From NCBI GenBank assembly GCA_037178625.1, contig CM074140.1:806001-870000 (forward strand): a stretch of 64,000 nt of DNA, read 5' to 3'. The notes under the pieces are model-generated. The model ran no database searches and was not told where the DNA came from. It saw only the letters and a program-made list of their open reading frames with translations. Positions 32,660-43,002 of the stretch are shown here, piece by piece. Source of the DNA: Skeletonema tropicum. Taxonomy: Eukaryota > Bacillariophyta > Thalassiosirophyceae > Thalassiosirales > Thalassiosiraceae. Numbering within the stretch: position 1 is the first letter of the stretch; the number at the start of each line of letters is the position of its first letter. Position numbers and translations under genes: made by a program.

Positions 32660-33436
32660 TTAGGCCTCGCAAGAAGACTTAAGGTAGGCAATGAGGTCGT
32701 TACGTTCCTGGGGCTTCTTGATTCCGGCGAAAACCATCTTGGTTCCCTGTAACAATAAAAGGAGGTGATGGTGAAGATGAGTATAAAATTACGGTAAAAA
32801 CTTGAAAAAAGGAAGCAAAGTTGCCATTGCATTGGTAGACTCTTGTCACAAGCGAGAATGCAGATAGACCGGCTAGATACGCAATTGGTAGGCAAGCAGC
32901 GAGTGGATGTCCTTAATCTGGTGCTCACTGACATCTCTTCTCTCGAATATATTGGGTCATTTGTTTATGTGCATTTCTTGAACCTGAGATCATTTTCAGC
33001 GAGGAAACACCTTCCATGCACCCTGTTTGTCTTTGCCTCTCTATTACAACAGTCGTTTCATTATATCACCAGCTAGGACTAATACATCATTGTGGAACAC
33101 TCGTCCAAAAACAAAGAGCAGTCCTGCTTTCTTCCTCTCTAATTTCAACGAACATGCACACAAAACACATTCCAACTTCCAACTCACCTTAATGTACTTC
33201 TTAGGGTTCTCCAAATAATCAAAAAGTGTTTCCTGTCCCCACATAATACCACTCTTCTTGTTGGCACTGGAGTATGAATATCCATCGGCCTGTCCAGACT
33301 GACGTCCCCAGAACCCGTAAAGGTTAGGTCCTTGCTTGTGTGCTCCACCACTTTCGACGGTGTGGCATTGAGAGCACTTGGTCTTGAAGACCTTGGCTCC
33401 TTTCTTTTCGTTACCAGCTTTAGCCTTCTTAGCCAT
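32660..33436 (-). CDS. Cytochrome c, mitochondrial
   Basis: Two exons, 33436-33188 and 32746-32660, joined across a 441-nt GT-AG intron, giving 111 residues. Exon 1 contains the haem-attachment motif CSQCH within [29 protein letters not shown], and [18 protein letters not shown]. Exon 2 supplies [20 protein letters not shown] with the axial methionine, and ends KSSCEA. Length and motifs fit the small soluble electron carrier between complexes III and IV in the mitochondrial intermembrane space. It has no cleavable presequence, as is usual. The intron falls just before the conserved GTKM. It is several times longer than others in the window. Confidence 0.96.
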
Positions 33437-34369
33437 CTTGAAAGTAGATAGTTCAAATGAAAATAATAACGACGTTACAATGCGTAATGAATTAAAATGA
33501 CGGTTGAGTGATGACTTCGCTTTCAATTTCAACGCAAGCAAGGCCCACACGTCTGCTTACAACGTCTCTCTTGTGTGGCTCTGCTTCTTCACATTCTTCG
33601 CGGCAGTTTTTACGCGAGATGGATGGTGCTGACGCAGCGCAAAATAAGACACCTGTCTCCAATGATTTGGCGATCTGTCGCTGTTTCCACGGACAGGACT
33701 GGCTCCCAGATCCGGGACATAGACAGGTTTGTCAAGGTTTGTCACCACCACCTTTCTGCCGAGAAGTTTGTCGGCACTTTACAAGAAAATCAAGCTGCGA
33801 GCCCCACCGCCCATCATGTTGAGTCCCGGCGCGATGCGACCATGTGGCAGATACAAGGCGCAGATCCATCTTCCGGCCACAGAACTGGAAGCACCGTCTC
33901 AACAAGCAGGCATTGCACCTACCTCAACGGTCTACTCTTGCGTCACCCTATCTTTCCCACGCACTTGTTGTAGGGCTGCTGAGTGCTGAGCTGTTTTTAC
34001 ACCTTCACAAAGCCTTCACAGGCCTTTTCGTTGCGCTTCAAATTTATTTCAACACTTCCTAAAGAAGCGGTTGAAGCGACAGTTTCGACACCTACCACAT
34101 AGTACGGTTCATCTGAATCTTTTGCACTTGAGGTCGGCGGCGTTTTTGTTCATTGACACTTAGGAGTGTAGTTGCAGCGCAGCGTCGTTGGATTTCATTT
34201 GGGCATTCCTTTGTTGGTGGCCACAACATTATCGACATAATAGACACACATCACATGCACAAGGGATTGTAAAGGAGGATGGACGCTTTCAGAACGCTTG
34301 AGCGACTGTAATAAGTAAACGCACGGTTTTCTGATAAAGATTGCACCTAAAGACGAACCCCATAATAAG
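33437..34369. promoter_or_regulatory. Divergent intergenic region
   Basis: 933 bp between the cytochrome c and protein kinase genes, which are transcribed away from each other. Short frames occur on both strands without similarity to known families. No TATA box or other element was recognised with confidence. Confidence 0.4.
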
Positions 34370-37300
34370 ATGAGCGGATCCATGTCCAGCATGAGCGGAT
34401 CATGGAATCGATTGAAACCTACCTCCAAAACCCGCAGCAGGGCGATTTCGTCGTCCTCTAAAGCCAGTAATAGCGTCGACTCTGGTTCACCCTCCTTAAG
34501 TGATACGCCTCCCTCGTCACCACCCTCACGGCTCTTACGAGTTATAGATGGTGATACTGCTACTACTACGGCGACGACACAGCTACCACAGCAACCAACG
34601 ACCATTAGCGTCGAATTTCCAAGAGGGGAGCGAATGTTTTCACGAGGGTCTTCCACATCCCTTGTGGGTGGTGGTCCACCCGTTTCCGTAGAGTCCAACT
34701 CTTCCATGGATTCAGTGAGTACTGGAATTACACATAGCCCATCTTCGACACCACCGAAAAAGGCGTGGGAACGGAAATACAAATCTTTCCTCAAGAAGAG
34801 CGGCGGTGGTGGTAAGCATCCGAATACTCTGCCTGCTCCGGCAATGTTACCTGCGCCAAGGTTGCAGAGGTCAATAACGTCGGATGGGGCAGCACTTTCG
34901 AATAGTAAGCGTAGCAGTGCCCCATCATTTTCAATGAATTCAGAAGAACTGGGCGTGTTACGAAAAGCATCAGAATTGGCAGCTGTAGAACCGGGGGATG
35001 TGGAATTTGGTGTCGATGATTGGACAACCAACTCTCATCCTCAACAACTATCGTCTGTTCCAAGCTCACCCTCACGAAATTCTTCCTCAACACGCGGAGG
35101 ATCCTTCTTCCGAAAACTGCGCAGTAAAACCAAATCCGAGGATTCACTCGATAGTACCATGAGAAATGGACGTGGTCGACGTAGTCCAAGCACATGCACA
35201 CCCCCGGGGAGTGATGCATCCATTAGTTCGGCTCGGAGTGCGAAATATTCTCCCACGCCAAGTACAAAACAACGAATTACTAGAATAAAAGATGGTCTGG
35301 AGAAGGCTGCTATGTTGAGTGAGACTTTGGGGACACCTGTGCTAACGGATATTGTGCCATTGCCTTTGCTACCGGATCAATCATCTTCAGGAACCGCTAA
35401 TACAGCTACTATGAGTACGATAATAACAACACAACCACTAAAAGATGAAAGAAACAACGATAATAGAAAATCAAGACCTCGGAGACTTACACCGGATGAA
35501 AATAGTAGTTTGGATGGGGCTATGCATCGTGGTCATCACATCAGATCAAATACTGGTGGTGATGGTAAATCACCCTTCAACAGAGTCAAATCGATGGGGG
35601 GCGGTCTAACCATCAAGGAGGGGGAACCCACCGTCATCAGTAATGAGCAAGAAGTGCAAATGAGAGAGAAACGGAAAGCATTCACCGACTTTCATAATAT
35701 GGGGGTCGATTCGACAAGTGCATTTTTGGGGGATGAGTCCAGCAATCATCGAAATTCATTTTTCTTGTCAACGGTGGCATATCCTGTCAATAATACCCGA
35801 ATTCTACCGACGAATGATACACGTGGGGGAGCACAAAGTTATGATAAGAGAACAACTATAAGTCCATCGACGAGTGAGAATGCGTTGAAAGCAAAAGGGG
35901 CGATAAAGGATGAGCTAGATAACTCGGCGGATATTGCTTCAGAGCGTGCCTTACGGCCTGTGAAGGGTCCCGAGAATTGGAAAAAAGGAGAGCGACATTC
36001 CATTATTCCCGCAATACTGTGTGTATGTCCCATTCAGGTATTAAGCAAGGTCATGTCGGATGATAGTGGCAATACTCCGCCTAGTATCAGATCAAGTAGT
36101 GCCCAGTCACTGCTTTCTGGGTACGGCATCGGATCAATGATTGCTGATGACGAGCATAATAATGAATCAAACCAGAATGGATGGTTCTTTGCGGACCACC
36201 ATCAACCCCAACCTCGTCTTTCTAGCAAGGCTTCGGGTGTTCCACCATCAGCGTTTGGAAAAATCATGTTGGGCAAGGCAACAGTGGCAGCTTTGGGGGT
36301 ACGTTCATTCTTTAACGAAGTGTACGGTTGGACCTCCGGTATATTCGTTCTCCGGCAGAACTATCTTTTTGAATATAGGGATGATGACAATCTGAACGGG
36401 TTGCCGTGGGGATATGCTCATTTACAGCTTGCGGAAGCTTACCCGCACAAACACTTTGTAAATGCGTTACATCTCGACTTTTTTGAAAAGCCGTGTATCA
36501 AAAGTGGGAAGAGGAGTTTGTTGCTTCGAGTAGAAGATAAAGCGGAAAGGGATCGATGGGTATCATTACTTCAAGCTGCTGCACGAACGACCATTCATGA
36601 CTTGTATGATGTAGATTTGAACGGAGGGCCGGAGTTTGGACGGGGCCGTTATGCCGTGGTCAGACCAGCGAGGCGACGACAAGCTAGGAGGGTCTCATCT
36701 TCTCATGACGGCCTGAGACTCATTTCGTCTGCTGATAACTTGAGTGGGACCAACAAGGATATGGCAGACCCCGGCACTGGTGGCTATGATTGCGCTTTGA
36801 AAATTATCAACAAGAAGGAATTTTGGTCACGTGTGAAAAAAGGTGCGGAACGAGCAGACACCCTTGTCAGAGAGGCAGCTGTTCAGACAACTCTAGCCGT
36901 GCAAGGATCTCACACACCTGGATTTTTGAAGCTGCGAAGTATCTTTGAAACTGGGGAAGAAATTGTATTGGAACTTGAACTACTCAAGGGGACAGATCTA
37001 TTTCAGCATGTCTCTTCTCGAGGAACACTTGACGAAGTTGAGGCAGCCCAAGTCATGAGGGACCTACTGCACTGTCTCGATGTTATGGATCAATTAGGAA
37101 TAGCCCATCGCGACATCAAACCTGCAAACCTGTTAATGTGTGACGAGAATTGTGGCAGCGGCTGCAAGATTAAGATGGCTGATTTTGGGATGGCTTCGTT
37201 CGTTGGTGTTGACAACCTTGTCCGAGGTAGATGTGGAACACCCGGATTTGTAGCGCCGGAAATTTTGCGAACAGCTGTGAACAGTGGCTACGGAAACAAA

Positions 37301-37552
37301 GTTGACATGTTTTCAGCTGGAGTCACACTGTATGTCATGCTTGCTGGCTATGAACCTTTTTATGGCGAATCTGATGCGGAATTGATATCAGCGAACAGAG
37401 AAGCGAAGGTCGACTTCCCTCAAGCGGATTGGCAGAATGTATCTATCGAGGGTCGTGATTTGATAGAAAAGATGCTCACTGCTGACCCATCAGCTCGAAT
37501 AACCCCAACTGATGCATTACGACATCCGTGGATAACACGGAGAGCGGCCTAA
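34370..37552 (+). CDS. PH-domain serine/threonine protein kinase
   Basis: Single exon, 1,060 residues. The first 630 residues are Ser/Thr/Pro-rich and disordered-looking, with many possible phosphosites. A pleckstrin-homology-like domain follows (about 633-737: GWTSGIFVLRQNYLFEYRD through LLLRVEDKAERDRWVSLLQ). The C-terminal kinase domain (about 750-1056) has a glycine loop GRGRYAVV, the catalytic lysine in CALKIINK, HRDIKPANLL, DFGMASF and APEIL. The activation segment (RCGTPGFVAPE) and the ending (RITPTDALRHPWI) look CAMK-like. An insert of about 35 residues separates the glycine loop from the lysine. The PH-then-kinase order recalls protein kinase D, but no C1 domains are visible. Confidence 0.88.
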   Translation: MSGSMSSMSGSWNRLKPTSKTRSRAISSSSKASNSVDSGSPSLSDTPPSSPPSRLLRVIDGDTATTTATTQLPQQPTTISVEFPRGERMFSRGSSTSLVGGGPPVSVESNSSMDSVSTGITHSPSSTPPKKAWERKYKSFLKKSGGGGKHPNTLPAPAMLPAPRLQRSITSDGAALSNSKRSSAPSFSMNSEELGVLRKASELAAVEPGDVEFGVDDWTTNSHPQQLSSVPSSPSRNSSSTRGGSFFRKLRSKTKSEDSLDSTMRNGRGRRSPSTCTPPGSDASISSARSAKYSPTPSTKQRITRIKDGLEKAAMLSETLGTPVLTDIVPLPLLPDQSSSGTANTATMSTIITTQPLKDERNNDNRKSRPRRLTPDENSSLDGAMHRGHHIRSNTGGDGKSPFNRVKSMGGGLTIKEGEPTVISNEQEVQMREKRKAFTDFHNMGVDSTSAFLGDESSNHRNSFFLSTVAYPVNNTRILPTNDTRGGAQSYDKRTTISPSTSENALKAKGAIKDELDNSADIASERALRPVKGPENWKKGERHSIIPAILCVCPIQVLSKVMSDDSGNTPPSIRSSSAQSLLSGYGIGSMIADDEHNNESNQNGWFFADHHQPQPRLSSKASGVPPSAFGKIMLGKATVAALGVRSFFNEVYGWTSGIFVLRQNYLFEYRDDDNLNGLPWGYAHLQLAEAYPHKHFVNALHLDFFEKPCIKSGKRSLLLRVEDKAERDRWVSLLQAAARTTIHDLYDVDLNGGPEFGRGRYAVVRPARRRQARRVSSSHDGLRLISSADNLSGTNKDMADPGTGGYDCALKIINKKEFWSRVKKGAERADTLVREAAVQTTLAVQGSHTPGFLKLRSIFETGEEIVLELELLKGTDLFQHVSSRGTLDEVEAAQVMRDLLHCLDVMDQLGIAHRDIKPANLLMCDENCGSGCKIKMADFGMASFVGVDNLVRGRCGTPGFVAPEILRTAVNSGYGNKVDMFSAGVTLYVMLAGYEPFYGESDAELISANREAKVDFPQADWQNVSIEGRDLIEKMLTADPSARITPTDALRHPWITRRAA

Positions 37553-37769
37553 TTGATTAAGAATTCATTTCTTAGCTAAATGCATATAGTTTCTTTAGAA
37601 GTACTGCTTTATTTCTGTTGATGCATATTGATACACCCCCACTCCAAGTGGGGGCTCATTTCATACTTCCATTTTACAAAAGAACAATCATAGTTCTTTT
37701 TGAAAGCGATACAATAGTCAAATTAGATCCTAGTCGAACGCTTCTGTTTGGAAATTCGTCCGGGCATTT

Positions 37770-40700
37770 CTAAGTAGTGGAAGAGCTCGAAGTGTCTTGG
37801 AGGTCGGTGAATGGTGCCCTTGAAGTTGAAAGGCGAGTCGACCTTCGAGTGACTCTTTGGACAGGCGCCTGATCCGTGTTTGAAGCCGTATTTCTCCTGG
37901 ATCTGCGAAGTGGAGGCTTCTTCGGAGATGACTTTTCGTCAGCAGTGTTTTGTTCAGCCCGATTCACAAAAATCTGTCGCCTTTGTTTGAAAGGAGTCAT
38001 TGACGGGGACAGAAGGCTGTTTTCATCCACCTTTGCTGCAGCGACTGGAGGTGCTTCAGCAACAGTTTCGTTTGCAGTTTCAGCAATTGGAGAGGCTGGT
38101 GGAGGATTAGACGCGATCTCACTTGCGTCTGGTTCAACATCGACGTTGGGTAAAAACATGTCCTCGTCAAAGTCGTCATCTTCAACATCAAATGTTGCAT
38201 CTTTCACATTGTCTTCCAACACGTCTCCCTCGAGGGTGGCATTGGTCATTACAGCCTTATCCAATGTCTCCGCCTTCATCTTTTCAATCTCCTCAGCATG
38301 CTGGACCTTCATATTTTCAATTATCTCCTCCAACTCCTTCAATTTTACAGCGCTGACTTCTTCCTTATCCATCATTTCTGCCTTCGCAGCCTCGGCTTGT
38401 TGCTTTAGGTGATCGATTTGAGCTGAATGTTCGTCTTTGACACTAGCAGATGCTGCTTCCATTTCGATCAATTTTGCTGCGCTGATTTCTTCCTTGTTAA
38501 CCGCATCACTCTTCAAAGCTTCAGCTTCACTGTTCAAAGATGCAATCTCCTCGGCATGCTGAGCTTTCAGGCTAGTGAGAGTGACTTCCATTTCCTTCAG
38601 TTTTGAAATTGCGTCTTCTTCCTTTTCCAACATCTCCGTCTTCGCTATTTCAGCGTTTTGTTTCATCTGTTCAATCTCAGCAGCATGTTGATGTTTCAAA
38701 TTGGCCAACGTTGTTTCGCATTCACTCAATTTCTTCGCGGCGGCTTCTTCTTTACTGATTGCCTCATTCTCCACAACGCCAACTTCTTTCCTAAGCCGTT
38801 CAATCTCAGCAGCATGGTTATCTTTCAAGTTCTCTGCCAGCTCCTCCGCTTCCTTTAATTTTGCTGCAATACTTTCTTCTTTTTCCGACGCCTTGGCATT
38901 CAACAATTCTACATTACTGTTCAATTGTTCGATCTCTTCCCTATGCTGCTCTTTGATGCTAGCTACCAACTCCTCCATTTCCTTCAATTTAGCAGCATTG
39001 ACTTCTTCTGTAGCATTTGCACTGGTCTTCAAAGTTGCAGCTTCATCTTTGATACATTGAATTTCCTGTGCATGCTGGTCTTTAATGCTTGCAAGTACTG
39101 CTTCCGTTTCCTTCATTTTCGCCACGGTTACTTCCTCCTTGCTCAACATCTCCGCTTTCAGAGATTCGGCTTCCTCTTTCAAACCATCAATTTCTGCAGC
39201 ATGTTCGTCTTTGATCCTTGTTAGCACCGCTTCCATTTCGTTCACTTTTGATGCAGCGTTCTTATCGACCTGAACTCTGGCTGACTCGCTTTCAGCAAGA
39301 CTTGATTCAAGTTTTTCAATTGTAGCTTGATAAGATTGATTATCTCTATTCAATTCTGACACTTGTGTCTCAAAGACTTTGGCCGCTTCATTTTTCTCGC
39401 TCAAGCGAAGAACTTGATTCTTCAATTCTTCTATCGATGCCTCCATCTCACTAGCTCTTGCTGCGTTGCTTCGCTCAAGTTCTTCTTTAGCCGATACACT
39501 GTTTTCAAGCAGTGCTTTAGTTTCGGCATGATCCTTTTCGGTGGTCTCTTTCTCCGACTGGATTTGGGACGAGGCAGCCTTCACTTTTTCCAACTCAGAG
39601 AGGAGCTGTTGTTCCTTCTCTCTCGCAGCCTTAATCTCGCCCTTCAAAGTATCCACCTCGGCAGCCCTTGCCTCATTGCTGCTTTCAAGTTGTGCGTTTG
39701 TCGAAGTGCTAATCTCAAGAAGTGCCTTGGTTGCACCGAGTTCATCCTCAAGAGAGCACTTTTCGGATTGAATCTGAGAAGAAGTCTCTGTAGCCATTTC
39801 AAGATCGGAAAGGAGCTGTTGTTGTTTCTTCTTGAGAGCCTCGCATTCTTGTTTCACTGCTTCAATCTCGCTTGAGTTCACCTTGCTGTTGCTCTCCAAT
39901 TGTGCATTTATCGATTTGCTCTTCTTGAGAAGGCTTTTCGTCTCTTTCAACTGCTTTTCGATGCCATCTTTCTCCATACGAATCTGCTGATACCCATCAG
40001 TTAGCGCATCTAATGATGAAAGGAGATTTTCTTCTTTTTGTTTGACGTTTTCACACTCATCCTTGGTGCAATCGATTTCATTTTGAAGAATCTGAATTTT
40101 CTCCTGAAAGCCACTGTCAGCAGTATCAAGTTTCTCCTGAAGGACATCCTTCTCGCTCTTGAGCAATTTAATAGCCTCATCGCGTTGGGCGAGATCGAGA
40201 TTGTGAGCCTCAGTCGTTTTTGCATTGCATTCCTCCTGGAGAGAAATAGTACGCTTGAGATCCTCACGCACTAAATCGAGTTCCTCTTCTAACCGCTGCT
40301 TCTCCTCAGATGAGCACATGAGTTTATCCTCCAAAGAACCCACACGTTCTTGCCATACAACTCCACTCTTCTTCAGCACTTCGGCTTCAGCCGTAGCAGA
40401 TGCATTTTGGGACGTAAGATTCTTGATGCTCTCTTCCAACTTGTTCTTCTCATGAAGAATCGAGTTCATTTGCTCATCCTTCTCTGACAATTGGGCCTGT
40501 AACGATTCCAACTTGCCATTTCCTTCCTTCAGCTGTAGATTGAATTTTGCCAACGCTTGCTCGCTTTCACTCTTGAGTTGAGCAACTTCCGACTCCTTTG
40601 CAGAGATATCGTTTGTAATATCATTCAAATTCTTGATAAGCGAACGATTCTCCTCCTTGGTAGCATCTAAATCCTGTTGCAAAATTTGTAGCTGTGTCAT

Positions 40701-42827
40701 TGCATCGTTGAGCTCATTTTGTTGGGTGGATTCTCTGAGTTGGTACTCCTTCGTAATGTTTTCCTTCTCTTGAACTAACTGCCTCATACTATCCACAGAT
40801 GCTTCCAGTTCCTCAACCCTTTTCTGCTCCGCAACCAGCTCACCATTGACAGTCTCTAGAAATTCGAGAGCTTCGATGCGGTCTTTATCCAGCGAGCTGA
40901 TTTGACTTTTTGTGGCAGTAATCTCCGCTTTGTACTGCACAACTTCTGCCTCTCTCTTGGAAAGCTGTGATTTTAGAGCAGAAATTTCCTTTTCCAATTT
41001 TGCAACATCCTTTGACATTAGGTCCATCTCAGAATGACGACCGTGCTGCATTGACGCGACTTTCTCTTCGAGAGCTTCTTTGGCGTCGAGGAGGGATTCC
41101 AAATGGGCGCACAGTTCTGCTTGATCATTAGCTTCATCTGAAGCAGCAGTGTTTGACTTCAATATTTGTTCCAGTTTGACTTTCTCTTCCTTATACTTGA
41201 TCATCCAGTGAATGGATTCCGAATTTTGCTTTGATTCAAGTTGCTCACGTAGCGTATTCACTTCATTTTGGAGATTGGCAATCGCTTCCGTTTCTAATCC
41301 CTCATCAGTAGATTTGCTGGAGAGATATGTAATTCTTCTCTCCTTGCATTTTCGAATCATGGTCTCTTGCTGCAGCTTTCTTTTGAGAGAATTGACTTGT
41401 TGCACCATCAGATTACTCTGGTCTTTGAGGACTTTAATCTTCTCATTTAGCGTTGAATTGCGATTGCGTAACGAAGAAATTGTAATGCGATCGATGGAAT
41501 TGCTACCACCTGCTCCAGAAGACAAAGATGATGATGATGCGGCTACAACGCTGCTGCACCCTCGTTGTTCCAGCGCACTCTTCAACCTAGCAATCTCCAA
41601 CTGCAATGCTTCCACCGAATACGTCTCATTCTTCACTGCTACATTCTTAATAAGCTTGGCCCGCTGAGCAAACTTGAGCGTGGAAATAGTCTCCGAAATA
41701 GACGTAGCAGATGGAGTGACAGTCGCCACCAAACAAGTTTTGGAATTGCCACCCCAACTATCTCGCAGCAAAAATGTCAACTTGGAATCACGAAATGGCA
41801 CATGCCTCTCCTTCCCATTCTCTCTATCCACAAGTGAATTAATCACCTGTCCCAAACACAACAACGAATTATTAATCATACTCGCCTCCTTCAACCGTTC
41901 TCCAGCGGCATCTGTCGTTTTTTGTCTCTCACTCCCTGCCAAATCTACCAATGTGAACTTTGATTCGAGAACTTTACTCGTCCCATCCAAATCATTCGTA
42001 ATGACATTCTTTACCGTTAAAACAAACACGGCATGGGATCGTGATGATACTCGATTCATATTGGTAGATGCCACTCGTCGATTTTCATTACCAACACGGA
42101 GGACATCCATGGCATCTGCAGTATTGTGCACGACGTATTCATTGAGACCTTCGACGTAGACACCCTTGGAGGAGTCTTCACGGACAGCTAATGATTCTTG
42201 GAGCATGTTGTCATTGGATGATAGCAAATCGTACACCTTTTCATTGTAAATTTCAAAGAAGGATGCCTTGGCGCTGTGTTTCTGTTGCGAGGAAGGAGAC
42301 AATAATGGATTGACAGCTACTACTTGATCGCTATTCATCTTGTCAAAAATAACCTTGAGCGATCGCTGTACCAATCCTGCAGCCTCATCATCGTTGTTAT
42401 CATCGGAATCAGATGACTCTTCGCCAAATATAGTATGAGTTTTCCCAGAGGAAGTTTGACCGTAGGCAACAATTGTTCCATTGTAGCCAGACACGACCGC
42501 ATCGACAATTCCCTTGACGCTCTCAAAAATATCAATCTGTTGTGATTCTGGACCAAAGACGGCATCATAGGTAAATGATGACGATGGTCCTTGCTGCTGA
42601 TCGGTAATGATGGAGACAGTTCCCTCCGCGCTGGCGGAGGATGATTCCTCTCCAAGTGCTTGCTCCAATTTGGTTCCAAAATCTATCGCCGATGTCTCTC
42701 CGCTCTGAAGTTGGAGGACGTTTTTTGATTTCGCCTCACGTTCGTTGAGCGGCCGGACGCGGACGAGGACACGAATGGCCGATGGGGCTTCTTCTCCTTC
42801 TGATGCTGCTGTGGATGACGACGACAT
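37770..42827 (-). CDS. Long CENP-E-like kinesin (full copy)
   Basis: Single exon, 1,685 residues. The N-terminal motor (about 15-400) has IRVLVRVRPLNERE, the P-loop GQTSSGKTHT, switch I NRVSSRSHAVF, switch II LVDLAGSERQ and HVPFRDSKLTFLLRDSWGGN. About 1,150 residues of coiled coil follow. They include three 70-residue repeats (about 39428-40058) and eight 43-residue repeats (about 38250-39260) built around AAKLKEMEELVASIKEQH. The C-terminus is a basic tail (FKQRRQIFVNR, PPLRRSRRN, RRSTRLSTSRAPF). An N-terminal motor with a very long rod suggests the kinesin-7/CENP-E group, which works at kinetochores; the group call needs a motor-domain tree. The 5' half is duplicated at 49364-51980. Confidence 0.88.
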   Translation of the reverse strand: MSSSSTAASEGEEAPSAIRVLVRVRPLNEREAKSKNVLQLQSGETSAIDFGTKLEQALGEESSSASAEGTVSIITDQQQGPSSSFTYDAVFGPESQQIDIFESVKGIVDAVVSGYNGTIVAYGQTSSGKTHTIFGEESSDSDDNNDDEAAGLVQRSLKVIFDKMNSDQVVAVNPLLSPSSQQKHSAKASFFEIYNEKVYDLLSSNDNMLQESLAVREDSSKGVYVEGLNEYVVHNTADAMDVLRVGNENRRVASTNMNRVSSRSHAVFVLTVKNVITNDLDGTSKVLESKFTLVDLAGSERQKTTDAAGERLKEASMINNSLLCLGQVINSLVDRENGKERHVPFRDSKLTFLLRDSWGGNSKTCLVATVTPSATSISETISTLKFAQRAKLIKNVAVKNETYSVEALQLEIARLKSALEQRGCSSVVAASSSSLSSGAGGSNSIDRITISSLRNRNSTLNEKIKVLKDQSNLMVQQVNSLKRKLQQETMIRKCKERRITYLSSKSTDEGLETEAIANLQNEVNTLREQLESKQNSESIHWMIKYKEEKVKLEQILKSNTAASDEANDQAELCAHLESLLDAKEALEEKVASMQHGRHSEMDLMSKDVAKLEKEISALKSQLSKREAEVVQYKAEITATKSQISSLDKDRIEALEFLETVNGELVAEQKRVEELEASVDSMRQLVQEKENITKEYQLRESTQQNELNDAMTQLQILQQDLDATKEENRSLIKNLNDITNDISAKESEVAQLKSESEQALAKFNLQLKEGNGKLESLQAQLSEKDEQMNSILHEKNKLEESIKNLTSQNASATAEAEVLKKSGVVWQERVGSLEDKLMCSSEEKQRLEEELDLVREDLKRTISLQEECNAKTTEAHNLDLAQRDEAIKLLKSEKDVLQEKLDTADSGFQEKIQILQNEIDCTKDECENVKQKEENLLSSLDALTDGYQQIRMEKDGIEKQLKETKSLLKKSKSINAQLESNSKVNSSEIEAVKQECEALKKKQQQLLSDLEMATETSSQIQSEKCSLEDELGATKALLEISTSTNAQLESSNEARAAEVDTLKGEIKAAREKEQQLLSELEKVKAASSQIQSEKETTEKDHAETKALLENSVSAKEELERSNAARASEMEASIEELKNQVLRLSEKNEAAKVFETQVSELNRDNQSYQATIEKLESSLAESESARVQVDKNAASKVNEMEAVLTRIKDEHAAEIDGLKEEAESLKAEMLSKEEVTVAKMKETEAVLASIKDQHAQEIQCIKDEAATLKTSANATEEVNAAKLKEMEELVASIKEQHREEIEQLNSNVELLNAKASEKEESIAAKLKEAEELAENLKDNHAAEIERLRKEVGVVENEAISKEEAAAKKLSECETTLANLKHQHAAEIEQMKQNAEIAKTEMLEKEEDAISKLKEMEVTLTSLKAQHAEEIASLNSEAEALKSDAVNKEEISAAKLIEMEAASASVKDEHSAQIDHLKQQAEAAKAEMMDKEEVSAVKLKELEEIIENMKVQHAEEIEKMKAETLDKAVMTNATLEGDVLEDNVKDATFDVEDDDFDEDMFLPNVDVEPDASEIASNPPPASPIAETANETVAEAPPVAAAKVDENSLLSPSMTPFKQRRQIFVNRAEQNTADEKSSPKKPPLRRSRRNTASNTDQAPVQRVTRRSTRLSTSRAPFTDLQDTSSSSTT
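38250..39260 (-). repeat. Eight 43-residue coiled-coil repeats in the kinesin rod
   Basis: Eight consecutive units of about 129 bp, each encoding a variant of AAKLKEMEELVASIKEQH, EEIEQL, and KEE near the unit end. Forty-three residues is six heptads plus one, so the heptad phase must shift once per unit. The units differ by many substitutions, so the expansion is old. Confidence 0.85.
39428..40058 (-). repeat. Three 70-residue coiled-coil repeats in the kinesin rod
   Basis: Three consecutive 210-bp units, encoding in turn KEENLLSSLDAL, KQQQLLSDLEMA and KEQQLLSELEKV, each followed by a QI-SEK or QIRMEK block, a KALLE or KSLLK block and a QLES or ELERSN block. Seventy residues is exactly ten heptads. 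The duplicated kinesin breaks off just before this region. Confidence 0.8.
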
Positions 42828-42885
42828 GGTTGCTTCGTGTCGTTAGTTCTAAGTATTGTTGCTGCCTGTTTATCGGCGACCATTA

Positions 42886-43002
42886 TTTTTGCTGAGTTTG
42901 AAAGAGGCGAGCTTCAGCTTTTCCAGAATTTCTACGCTGCGCCCTACGTAGGAATAGTACAATTCCTGCAGAGACGACAACGGCCGCCACAAGACGCGTG
43001 CA
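42886..43002 (-). repeat. Upstream block shared by both kinesin copies (copy 1)
   Basis: 117 bp starting about 58 bases upstream of the kinesin ATG, matching 52053-52169 upstream of the duplicate with one visible substitution. It may hold the promoter or a 5' UTR. The bases between this block and the ATG differ clearly between the copies. Confidence 0.8.

Noticed and set aside
33508..33990. Overlapping forward frames of 72-132 codons upstream of the kinase
   Set aside because: They lie in several frames of the same stretch with no family similarity, and look like chance open frames in the divergent promoter region.
39363..39875. Forward-strand 170-codon frame within the kinesin rod
   Set aside because: It is a shadow frame of coiled-coil codons on the reverse strand and shows no family motifs.
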